Below, in pieces: positions 1-11,412 of a stretch of DNA of 64,000 nucleotides. The stretch's first letter is position 1. The number at the start of each line of letters is the position of its first letter. Position numbers and translations under genes: made by a program. The notes under the pieces were generated by a model. The model was not told the origin of the DNA, did no database searches, and saw only the letters and a list, made by a program, of their open reading frames with translations. The DNA lies in contig CM054113.1 in the NCBI GenBank assembly GCA_028673005.1, forward strand, positions 173,189,837 to 173,253,836, given 5' to 3'. The stretch is from Tanypteryx hageni (taxonomy: Eukaryota > Arthropoda > Insecta > Odonata > Petaluridae).

Positions 1-1427
1 CTAGACTGCCTTGAAGTTATCGGGTAGGTCTTTATCATATAGAGTTGGATCTCGTTAAATCGGAAGTCTGTGGTCAAATTTTGATTAATCAAAGTATTTC
101 TTCCCATTAGCGTTCCTGTATATAGAAGTTCTAGCACTAGAGTTACATCAACATAATTACACCAGCTAAGTATGGAACTGTTATTAATCAAAAAAGTCGC
201 TGAGGCAATAATAAAATAATAGCATGTTGTCGGAAATAGGACAATAATGGAAAAATGTTTAAAAAATCGCAAGAAACTGTCATACTTATATTTGAGGAAA
301 GAAATTTATTCCTGTACGAATACAGCGATAATTATATCTACGGAGGAATTTTATTTTGGAAAGCAAGTTTTCGGGACTTCTGTGTTGAGGGCCATATACG
401 TTTCCTTCAGTTTCTTTAATACCAGGTTTATCGATTGCAGTTTTTTATCACACGCACATATTTGATCTGTCACCGTAGCATATGAGGAGAACCTTCCCTA
501 GAGGTTTGGATCCCGGAGTAAATAAACCAGGCTGTATTTGAGGTAGCGCGTGATCCAAGACGTCGCTTAAGTCCGCTCTATTCTATGGACGACTCTGAGT
601 TTGAGACAACTTATTAAACTATTTTAAAGAAGGGTGTCTTGACTAATAATTGTAATCTATTAATGTATTTCTCCAGTGATTTTCTTCGAAAGAGATGTGA
701 GGGAAAAGGAAACTATCCTTTTCTCGCTTTCTGGAGAAAGGATTTGGCACCGTCGCAAAGACAGAAAGAGGAAGAGAGAAAGAGAGAGATAAGAGTCTTC
801 CCTTAGCGCTTTTGCTTTGTAGGAGAAAAAAGAATGGGGAAGATTTCGATCGCCCTGGAGAAAATGGAAGAGGACCATTCCTCTCAGGAATAACTCCGGC
901 AGATGTTAGTTCCTCCTTGAGCCAAAAAGGGGAAGAGAATGCGTCTCTTTTTGGCTTCGCTTTTTCGCCGGTAGGCTGCGTCGGAATTGCTCTGTTTCTT
1001 CATCCATTCCTTCCTACTACTACTTCCTTTATCTTTCTACCTTCTCCTCCTCTCTCCCTTCCTTCTCCCAATTTGTTTCTCTCCCCTCTCCACTTCCCTT
1101 TTTCTCCCAACTCTCATCCCCTCTTAATTTGGCGCCACGTACCAAGAACACCTGCCCTGGTATCCTCGTCGCCGATCCACCCAACTCTCTATCTTTTCCT
1201 CTCCTCATTCTCTCATCACACGCACCCATGACGACAACTTCTCTTACCCGTCTTCGCGCAATATTTTATTCTCCCCCTTAGCTATCTCGCTGCAAATTTT
1301 TTTCCATTGCTCCTTTTTCTATTTAATTTTGTTTAATTTTCTGTATCGTCTCCTTGATTTTTCTCCTTTTGATTGTTTCTCTTTCCTCCCGTGCCGTCGT
1401 TCTCTCGTCAAGCGGTCATTCTCCATA
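1..1427. other. Unassigned sequence, pyrimidine-rich in part
   Basis: No exon, RNA gene or repeat family was recognised. Positions about 1010-1130 and 1190-1230 are strongly pyrimidine-rich on the plus strand and create long Ser/Pro/Leu/Phe-rich open frames that look like composition artefacts. Confidence 0.6.
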
Positions 1428-1490
1428 CACTGCAACCTCGTTTATCCGGAACGGACATCGAACCGGTTAAACGAAATCCGGGGTGACAAG
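1428..1490 (+). repeat. Possible solitary end of a pogo/Tigger-type DNA transposon
   Basis: The stretch contains an AACCTCGTTTATCCGGA motif followed by a second, partly inverted GTTAAACGAAATCCGG motif. Pogo/Tigger elements commonly start with CAGT-NN-AACCTCGATTATCCG, so this resembles a diverged left end. I found no matching right end nearby and no transposase remnant beside it. The call rests on this one motif and could be chance. Confidence 0.3.
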
Positions 1491-2424
1491 TTCTTAGCGG
1501 AAATGGTTTACTTGAAGCAAAACTCAATTAAATATGAATATGTGGTTATGTTTTTGTACCAAGCGAAATGAAAATGCTGGAATGTGGGTATATTAAAAAA
1601 TTACACTGGCAAAAAGGCATAGATTGTTTAAACAACTGCGTTTTGAAAGGAAAATTATTTCCTTTTTCTCTCTGCCTCGCTTACCTCTGAGATGAGCCTT
1701 AATCTATTGGCATCGTATCGTTCGGTGGTTATTGGTTTCGCATGAGCGTTTCGATAAACGATGTTTTAGTGTACTTTCAATGAGTCACTTGTTAACCTCG
1801 TAGTTTTATAATTGAGTTTGCCATTCCCTCTTCTAAGAAAAAATAAATGGTTGTAGCAAGGAATCCTCTTCAATTGGAAACACCTAGAATATATCTAATG
1901 TTTGAGATACCCACTGAAAAGAACGTGTTTAGTCATAATTCCCCTTCATGCTCCATTGCGGTTTTATCTCCATGTAGTTCATGTGACTTAAGCCTTTAAT
2001 GGACCTTTTTCCCTCTAAAAAACTCTTATCAGTTTTGCTTCCTTTTAACGAACTGTTTTTCTTCACTGCGTTTTCTCATCATCTCGCTCGAAGGGTTTCT
2101 CGTTTTATTCATTTCCCTCTTTGTTTTTTCTATCTCTCCCGTGTTTATTCTTATAAACCGTTTCCTCTTATTTTTGCTTTCTCCGCGTTTTCTTTTTTTA
2201 TTTTTTTCTTGGATTTATGAACCTTTCGGATCTCCTGCTCTTTCCCTCACTCCGCGAAACATAATTCGTTCCCCCTCCTCACTACTTTGCGTGGTAAATG
2301 TGGTAATTTTAAAATACGCTTTCGTATTTTCTTTGTTATAGGCCATACTTCTTCTTTTTTTCTTCTCATTACTAAATCAATCATTTCTCTTCATGGAGAT
2401 GGGTTGAATTCTGAAGACCATGTA
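1491..2424. other. Unassigned AT-rich sequence
   Basis: No gene, RNA gene or clear repeat is visible. The open frames around 2000-2340 are Phe/Leu/Ser-rich products of T-rich sequence. Confidence 0.55.
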
Positions 2425-2432
2425 GTCGGAAC

Positions 2433-3008
2433 TAGAGGTTTGCACTGGTATGATATTTTCCACCCATACCCGCAGAATATTAGCCCATATCCGACCCGTA
2501 GCCGCAGGCTATTAAACCTCACAGGTCTACTTGTCCGACCCGTCCCATATTTTTCTAACTGTCCGGTCCAACTCGAGACACAAATCCGTAGCAAGAAATC
2601 GTGAAAAAATAAAAATATTATTTCTGAGTCACAGTCGTTTATTTTGTATAAATTCAAATTAAATGCAACTGTACATAAACATTCATTTTTAAGATCGAAA
2701 AAATGTATTTAAATTATCTACAATTTATTTTTACAAGCATTATAAATTTTACCAAAGAATTTAATAGAAAAAAGGAACCAAAATCAAAATTATTAGTAAT
2801 GTCGTCAGATTGTTTTAAGTCAATATATGCAGTCAGTTCGTCTGGAGAAATATGATTGCATTGGAATTAAAAGTATTTTTCGTACCCGATCTTTACCTGC
2901 ACCGGTGCCTTTTGTGTACGAACCCGCATGGAAGCACTATATACCCGACCCGCAACTTTGGTTGCGGGTACCCGCGGGTCGGGTAAACTGCGCGTATGCA
3001 GGCCTCTA
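2433..3008. mobile_element. hAT-type miniature inverted-repeat element (MITE), 576 bp
   Basis: The ends are imperfect terminal inverted repeats: TAGAGGTTTGCA at the left, and TAGAGGCCTGCA when the right end is read on the opposite strand (10 of 12 bases match). They are flanked by an 8-bp target duplication with one mismatch, GTCGGAAC at 2425-2432 and GGCGGAAC at 3009-3016. An 8-bp duplication is the hAT hallmark. Both subterminal regions carry CCCG/CGGG-rich motifs; the right side (about 2945-2990) can fold on itself through CCCGACCCGC and GCGGGTCGGG. The centre (about 2590-2820) is AT-rich and has no transposase remnant, so the copy is non-autonomous. The superfamily call rests on duplication length and TIR style, not on a protein. 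Confidence 0.8.
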
Positions 3009-3016
3009 GGCGGAAC

Positions 3017-5219
3017 CTACCGCCGTAAACATCGCTCCCCCAATTTCTCTTTCTCTTCGACCTCTGTATTTACCTACTGCCTAATCCTTTGAAAAGATTT
3101 TTTGCAAACTTACTGCAATGCGGCTGATCCTTTGTCTTTATTGTTATCTGCTAGAGCGCCCTCGCTCTCATCCCCAGTCACTATTTCTCTTTAGGTTTCG
3201 AAGTTTTTGTTATCTCCTTACCTTTGTTCTCTTCGGTTTTTCATCTCCGAAAATATCACTGTTTATATCGTGCATACGATATGCCATATTCTGCTACCTG
3301 TTGGTAAATTTTTTGTTCCTACCCTATTTACTCGGCATGATCCAATGGAAGTCTTTTCGCGTAAAATGTTGCGAGTTTTAGGATAGCAATAGGGTTTTAG
3401 AACTCCGGTGTGTCAGATTTCGAGATCAGGACTTATTCTGTAAATAAAACGAAATAGCAAGGAATTATTATGGTGGATTATGAAAGTTGTATCTTTCGAT
3501 AACATCGCTTCATACGTGACCAGTTTTCGCATCTTCGTGGTTTTGTTTTTCCAGGTTTACTTCAAACAATTCTTGCATTTCAACTATCTTGCAGCCCTCT
3601 TTCATGATAGATGTATATCGCCGTTTTTTGCTTCATCGACTTTTCCAAAATCCTACATTATTTTTAAAATAAGTAATATTTTCTTGTTTACGTGACTGGG
3701 TTTTCTTCCCTTTATCTGTTATTCTGCTGGCACCACCTTGCTTCCGTATGATTTCGAGGTAGCATAAACGCACGTTATAATCTAAGTCGAGCAGACAGTC
3801 GACCGTATTTTTTTTTCTTCACGACGAATTTTTACATGTAATTCTTCCTGAGCCCTTCTTAGCCTTAGCGTCGTTGCCCGCTTAAGTGTTAAATGGCCTT
3901 GTAAAGCTGTCGACCGCGGAAGCCTCGGAATGAACAGCGAAGGGATCAAGTACCTCCATAATTTCTCCTCCTTATAGTTCTCTCTTTCTACTTTTGTATT
4001 TCACCTCCATTCGTTTCCTTCGCGCTCCAAGCATCATCACCTGCTCCTCACTTCTTTTCCGTTCACCTGCCTAAATTCCTCCTCTTGAAAAAAAACCGGC
4101 TGCACGCATGTACGTTGTTATGCGTGTTAATTACTAGGCTTTCATCTTATTCATTTCTTACAATATGTTAACCCGTTTTAATGTTAGATGTGCATATGCT
4201 AAGTGGCCGTCGTCATTGGTTATTCACCGATAGTAATTTCTAATGCGCATCTCTCTTTTCTGACCCTTTCATGATTGGAGTCATATATTGTGTGAGTCTG
4301 CTTATTTGTATAGATATATAGATTATAAAAAACAGTCTGTGTACCACTAGAAGTGGATGTATTTATATTTATTAATATCCCAGTGCTACTCTACGCACAC
4401 AGTGCTGAATTTAGTATTTACATTTCAATAACTGTTTAGTTTGCTTAGTTACCTCGCATCGAATCGTTCGAGTAGATTTCATTAGGCGGGACAAATGCGG
4501 AAAATGCGTCTGAATCCCGACTCTCATAACTCCAACCGCTTAAAACCCCGTGTTTCTCTCGAATTCCATTAACACGGCTCAATAAGCATCCTTAACGTAC
4601 GTAATGATGCATCAATTTATTCAGCATATGCTCCGTCGTTCGAATGAAACCACCTCTCGCTCCTGTCGGTAATACTGCGGTTTTCCTTTAATTTGGAATT
4701 ACAACTCTCCAGAGGAGAGAGAGGGAAGAAGGAAGGGGAAAAGATGGAGAAAGATATTGAGGAAGGGAAGGGTAGTCAAGCGATCGTAATGCTTACCGAT
4801 ATCGTTCCCTACGCTTTCGATAGCCCCAATACCCATTTTACCGCTTCCCACCAGCTCTACCATCGCAATTAGGGCCGTAAAAAAAGAAGACAAAAAAGGA
4901 AAAGAATTCTCCGCTCAAAAAAATCTCGTTCGATCCCATCCGATATCCCTTCCTCGTCGTTTTTTTAGAGCTCGAAAAAAAACATTCCCTCGCCGGGGAA
5001 AAAAAAACAAAATTGAGAGGAATAAAGAATACTTATATAACGCCAGATGATCTCTCTATTAAAATTTTTCTCGGCCCTTTTTTATTTTTAATTTGGCTCC
5101 GAATCATTTCTTTGCCTCAATATCTGGCTTGGTATCATCATCTCCTCGAACCTCTCCGATCCAATTGGATTTTGATTTCCCCCTTAATCCCCTTTTGTAC
5201 CATCTGCGGTTTCCTCCTT

Positions 5220-5221
<2 letters not shown>
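3017..5221. other. Unassigned sequence
   Basis: No exon, RNA gene or repeat family was recognised. The open frame at 4699-4893 on the minus strand matches nothing I know. The sequence becomes pyrimidine-rich approaching the CT microsatellite. Confidence 0.55.

Positions 5222-5283
<62 letters not shown>
5222..5283. repeat. (CT)n microsatellite
   Basis: About 31 uninterrupted CT dinucleotides. It causes Ser-Leu repeats in plus-strand frames and Arg-Glu repeats in minus-strand frames, which are not real proteins. It sits in a wider pyrimidine-rich stretch starting near 5160. Confidence 0.98.
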
Positions 5284-5286
<3 letters not shown>

Positions 5287-8200
5287 CCGCTTCTCCGTAA
5301 TCTTCCATTCGCCGGACATGGCACATCCCGGGCAATTATTGCAAATTCGAACGGGGAGAGGGAAAATAAGGCGTTACGCATGGCTCCATAAACCTCCAAA
5401 AGTTGCCTCGATCTAACGATAAAAGGGAAGACGTGGTGCTTATCGGAGCTTGTTTCCCTGAGTCCTTTGAATGGGTTCTGGATTGTCCCTGAATGGCGAC
5501 GGATTGAAATATGTTCGCGGTTTTCTGGAGAGTAAAAAAAAGACCATCGTGGGATTCTTCACCCCGTATAAGGTCGTCTATTCGTGTTGTATGGTCCGTT
5601 GGTTTTTGGATGATGAGGTTATTTTTAGGAGAGCGGACGGTTTCCGGAACTTTATCCGAAGGGGTTCGGTCGAGAAAGCAGGGAAGATGGGAAATTAAGG
5701 GTTAGGCGAAATTTCGAGCATAGGCGGCTCTTGGGAATGTGGGTTAAATTTAGGGGAATCGGCGGTTTACGAAAGGGAAGAGGGAGAGGTCAGAGGTGGG
5801 TGAGTATATAGGATGATTTTTGGAAGGGATGGAGGTTGCTGGAGATTTGCCTTTTGAATCTTCTTCATGCCATTAGAGAGAGAGGGTCCAGCACAGCCTC
5901 CCTCATACGGCCGTGTAGGAGCTACCTCCTCCTAAAAATCCCTCATTTACCAGCTCCAAAATACCCCCATCTCCGGCCGCCGTGAAAGGGTGATTACATA
6001 CCAGTTTCCGACCTTCACTCACCCTCTCTGCGGTCGGAATGTATTTTCCCTCCTACATGTACCCCACCCTCTTTTCAGTTCTTTCGCGGAGAAGTCAAAC
6101 GTTTCGTTTTTAGTTGTTTTATTTATTTTTTTAATTCGGGCGCTTTGAATCGAGGCTGTTTTTATTCGGTGGGGAGGAGGTATTTAATTCGGCACGTTTG
6201 TTGCGGTACGCTTTCGACGTGATTTCTGTGTTATTTCTGCGTTATTTCTGCTTTGTTTTCCCGTCGCCGATTGCCCGGTGGTGATTCGTGGCGCATCGAA
6301 AACAAATCGTCTTGAAAATATGTGGGAGTTGTGGGTTAATTCAAGGGGTGTTGTTTTTCTGAACGAGTCGGAGTTGGCCTTGTCGAATCGTTTTTGATGT
6401 TAGTTTCGGAGCGTTGCGACCGCGGTTATATGGATCACCATGTCCGTCCGTCCGTACGTTGTTTTTTTCGAAAACATGGACGACTAAACGGGGTTTGATG
6501 GAATTTGGACTTTAAGGCCATTAATAGTCTAATTCAGTTATAATTCGTATAGAAAATTTTTGATTTTTACTTACAAGTTTGGAATCTTTTATATTTTACT
6601 CTGGATCAAAAACCTTTAAAAGTGATAAATTTATTTGACGTTGTTGCGAAGCACCTCGTGGCAGCCTTTTCAAACCACAGTTTAATTTAACATTCTGTCA
6701 CGTGAGTTTTAAAAAACTATCTTAAAATAAGTTACTTATTTTATAAATTTTATCTTCAAGTAAATAAATTATTCTGCCGTCAGTTATTTGAATTTAATTA
6801 GACTCGGCGTTGATGGTAAATTCCTTTTAGCCCTGTCGCTTAACATTATTCTCAGGGACTGAAATGGTCATTTCGAATCGTTTCTAAGGTAAATTTTAGA
6901 AGCCCCGTGTTTCGCCAAACTTTCATTTTTCGGAGAAATTCTTGGAATCACGTTTTTGACGCATATTAACTTTTCGGAGACAAAATTAAAATTACTTGGA
7001 AAATTTCTTTTTATATTTCGGGCCGTAAAATTATCTCCGCTAGGAGAATTTCAACGTGAAGTTTTTATTTGTTGTACTTTTATCACTTGTAATGTTTTGT
7101 TTTGGTCCAAGGTCCTGTCAAAAAAAAATCTACCACTGCCCTAAGACATTGTTTCCCCTCTTTCATATCCTCCAACTCTGACGCACGATTTAGCTGAAAT
7201 GAGAAATTCAAAACTCGTTTGAAACGTTTGAGAGTCCGCTTCGTCATTATTTTCGAGCCATTTACTTCGTAATGTTTGTGTGACAGAAGAAACATCGAAC
7301 TGAAATCCGTCTGTTTGATAATATTATTACTAAGCTAGAATACACATAAAAATGAATGATTCTGATATCTTCCATAGTTTGAGTAAACTATGTGTACATT
7401 TTATCTTTTAAATAATGGTGTACTGATAACTTACCGATCGTAAATTCTATTAACAAGGATAAATCGCCCCTGAGCGGGACTAATTTTCTTGGTTTACTCA
7501 ACGTTTGTATTGCTATAGCAGTCGCCTATACGATTTATTTGACATAAACTAACTAACCTCTTTCATTAATTATTTAAGTGCTCGTTTCAATTAAGTCTGA
7601 AAATTAATTTCATACCCATTTCTCTTTGCAGGTGAGTACTCTTCAACAGCCTTCGTTTGACCTTCTCTCCGCTCGGCAACTTTTTTCCTTCTACCCTTCC
7701 TACGTAATCTGTGAGTACTAACCCTAACTCGAAGACGTCGCTGTAAAGAAATGATTTTTTTCTCGAGATATCGAAACGTTACTTGATAGAAAGCGAAGCA
7801 AGACCTCACTCTCATCCGAGAGAAAGGTAAACGCGTCGGGAGTAGAAGAGACGCATGACCATCCGGGATTAAGGACGGCCGTTTTAAATTCCTCCGCGGG
7901 CACTCTTCCTAATAACCGTCTATCTCTTTTATAGTTGAGACTATGGGCTCGAAAAGCCCGTCATAAAAGAGCACGTGGAGGGGAAGGAATAAAACGGGAA
8001 TATAGGGGAGTGGATGGGAAGTAGAGAGGGGAAACGGAGAAGAGTTTGCCTTCTCTTTCCATCTCTCTCACTCTCGGTTCCAATCCCCGGGTGAGCAAAC
8101 AAAAAGGAAGAGTTGGGTTCGTCATCTCTCCCTCTCTCTTGGCGATGGGATTCTCTCCCAGCAATTGGGGGATTAAAAGACTGATGAGAGGGGATGGGAG

Positions 8201-8359
8201 GTAGGGAGCGGGATAAACAGGAGAAGGGCACTTAAAAGGGGAGTGAGAGAGGAGGAAAGTTTTAATAGGCGGAGTAAGGGAGATAACGATTATGGCGTCG
8301 GAATGAAGCCGTTGTAACCTTGGATTTGGGATCTTTTTTTAAACCTTCCCTTTCCTATC
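5284..8359. other. Unassigned sequence
   Basis: No coding exon or RNA gene was recognised. A TCCGTCCGTCCGTACG motif near 6441-6460 resembles the start of various insect dispersed repeats but is too short to classify. Positions about 7970-8270 are purine-rich on the plus strand. The remainder is mixed AT-rich sequence. Confidence 0.5.
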
Positions 8360-8385
8360 CCTCTCTCTCTCTCTCTCTCTCTCTC
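8360..8385. repeat. (CT)n microsatellite
   Basis: Thirteen CT units inside a pyrimidine-rich stretch (about 8340-8460). Confidence 0.97.
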
Positions 8386-11376
8386 GTTCGTCATTCATCT
8401 CCTCTCTTTCCCGCCACCACACTTTCGAACGTTTTTTTCCCCTTCATCTTCCCCGCCTCGTCCGTTTCGAACTTTTTCCCGTACCGAATAAATCCGTTGG
8501 CAACGTTAGGGAATGCTCCATCAACCCCGAAAATGAAAGTTTTTTTTCCTTCATTGGATGTTCGAGTACAAAAGGGTTTAGGAAAGAGGAGTTTGAGGGA
8601 GGAGAGAGGGAAAGAGAGTACTCTCGGCGACTAATGAAAGTCCCTACTTGAAATATCGCCAGCAATTAAAGGTCTTATGTCTACTAGGCGCGATCGAGAG
8701 AAGAATAGGCGCCCCTTTTTTATTTGTTTTTAAAGAGAACCGCATTTGGTACTCTTTCAGTACGTTTGAACCGCCAGAGTTTTTTGTTTATTGTTCTTTA
8801 ATTTTTTTGAAACACTTATCCGTTTCCTTGCTGATAAGGCACGATCCGCGCTTTTTTCCGAGTAGTAGTCGGTTTTGAAAAATGTAAAGTTTTTACCGAA
8901 GTTTTTCCGTTTAGAAGTCGTCTTTTCGGTGGCTTAATTCGGTAGCTTGTTGAAGCTACTTCATTCTTCAGTTTTTTTCTGCGAAGCTGTGAGTGTTTCT
9001 GAAACAGCCTTGTTTTATTTGTTTGTTTATTTTTAAAGCTAGCATCCTCGTATTTTTAGTGTAAATTCAAAGCGCGACTGCGCGTTTTATTTCCTCTCCG
9101 TGCTAATTGCACGAGTTCGGTAGTCGGCGGTTTCGAGATAACCGCTGCCTTGAAATGTCGGCGTTGGTATATGATCGGGTGGATTAAATCCAGCGTATTG
9201 GAATTAAAAAATAACCGCAGGAAAGCATCTATCTCGGAGTTTTCAAAGTTGAGAGATTTCGCTTTTTCCCTCAACAATCTCTCTCGCTTCACAGACGGAA
9301 ACGATAAATGCGAGCCAATTTGAATTTGGGACGTTCTCGCTATATTTCGGAGCATTAAAAAAAGTTACTTGGCAGTTTGGGAGATTCATTAAAAGGGGAG
9401 AAAATCAGTTTAAAAGATTAAGGCGTGGCATCGAAAGTTCACCAGGAGGAAATTTAATTAAAGCTTAAAATTGACTCAATGGAATGATTTTTGCGCTCGA
9501 CACTTTTAATGAATCTTAAGCTCTCGCCTTATTATTCAGCAGTTTTGAAAGATCGACTCCTGTGTCGCTTGTTGCCTAATCACCGAGAGGCAGGGAGAAA
9601 ACGACGGGTTACTTGTGAAAAATTAACTTGGTACTTAAGCACGCACACAGATCCTTAGGCGCTATATAGATACAATGTTTACGCTTTTTACAAAATTAAA
9701 TTGGAGGAAGGATCCTGCTTTGAGTTGTTTTAATCGCCGACAAATAGTGCAAGTCGAGTTAACCCCTTAGAAATTATCTAGCAGATTGTCTTACAATTAG
9801 TTTCGTTTCTGGCAGTTTCGTTATAACTGTGTTAAAACGAAAGTCGCCAAATATACCGCGGGTATCCATTTAAATAAGTAAGTCTGTTACATCACCACGT
9901 GCGGTATAAGATCCAGAGGCATATAGCTATCTATAAATAATGATCTATTTGCAATTCTGCCAGGCTGAGGGAGATAGCTAATTTTTTAAGGGATGGGAAA
10001 TGGAAATTGTTTAAATTTTAATAGTTTATTCATGCATATCTGTCATTTTTTGCGGACAATTACACTAGTATTTTTTAAATTGACAATACAGAAGTTATAT
10101 ATCACTCCTCGAATCAGGGCAAAATTGTTATTTTAAATACGGCCGTTGACATAGTACATTTATCGTAGCTATCATAGAATAATATTGTTTTTATTATATC
10201 GGGGAAGGAAATATCAATATATTTTCAAGCATATCAACTTGAGGCTCGAATGCAATCTAGGTAACTCGTGTAGACTTGAAACGGATGAGTTAACCTTACT
10301 AACATTTCAGCTGAAAGGTGGCCATTTTCGCATGTAATTTACGAGTCGCTATTCTTATATTATTCTTGAATCTACGATCGGTTAATTGCCGCTTAGGAGA
10401 GTGTCTTGTGACACCCATGCGCATGTGTTTTACTATGCAGAAGTGCATGTCATTCATAGGGACGCGAAAATTTTTAAAACCCATAAATAATTTTAAGTTA
10501 AATCTTTTGTATGATATTAAGTATTATTATAACAGAAAAATCATGTCAACTTGAATATTTTTAAGGGAGTATTTATGTGTTTTATCATAGTGTGACGTTG
10601 GCATCTTGACAAATATTTTCTGGGATGTAGGGTGTAAAAAAGATTTAGAGCTAACGGCATTTGTTATCTACTTACTGTTGCGCTCAAAATATGCGTTACG
10701 CGGTATCTTTGACAAATTGAATTATTTTTTTGCGACAGTCAGATGATATTGCTTTTTATGTAATGGAAATATTTTCACTCTTTGTTTTTGGGAAATTTTT
10801 CGGCTTCTGCCATGCAGATATGCAGGTGAATATTTACAATGCGTTCGGAGCATATCGCTTCTCTTTTTCAGAGCGAAACTTCGTCGGTGAAAATTTAAAA
10901 AATAAAATATATTCCCAACTGAGTCAGCGATAATTTGACGTAAATCTTTATTTAAACCATTCATCGAAAATGCCTTAAAAAAATTAAATGCGCGTACGTC
11001 GGTGACAGTGTTTCGTACTTCTTTTGTTTTTTGCCCTCATCGATGTTCGGCTGTTTCCATTTCGTCCCGCATTCAGAATGCGAGTGTGTCCCGCTATAGC
11101 CATCCGTCATTTCCTCGCTGAGCGCTTCATCCCTCTTAATTGGATTGAGTGGCGAGGGGGAGGGGAGAGAATGGAGGATTTTAGCCGACGGAATGGCCGA
11201 AGCATTATATACACACACACACACCTTTCCCTGAGGGATTCCATCTCCATCCTCTCTCCTGCTTGTCCTCCGCTGGTCGCCGCCAACTGAAACCCTATTT
11301 AAGAGAGGGTGGGAGGAGAGGACGTGGAGGAAAGGGGAGAGAGGGGTTAAAGGGGTTATTTTTGTGCCCGCACTGG

Positions 11377-11381
<5 letters not shown>
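8386..11381. other. Unassigned sequence
   Basis: No gene, RNA gene or clear repeat was recognised. A short (AC)n run lies near 11211-11223, and the stretch 11280-11360 is purine-rich. Confidence 0.55.

Positions 11382-11409
<28 letters not shown>
11382..11409. repeat. (CT)n microsatellite
   Basis: About fourteen CT units, directly preceded by purine-rich sequence, so strand composition flips at this point. Confidence 0.95.

Positions 11410-11412
<3 letters not shown>

Noticed and set aside
5104..5335. Arg-Glu repeat proteins
   Set aside because: Translation of the CT microsatellite on the opposite strand.
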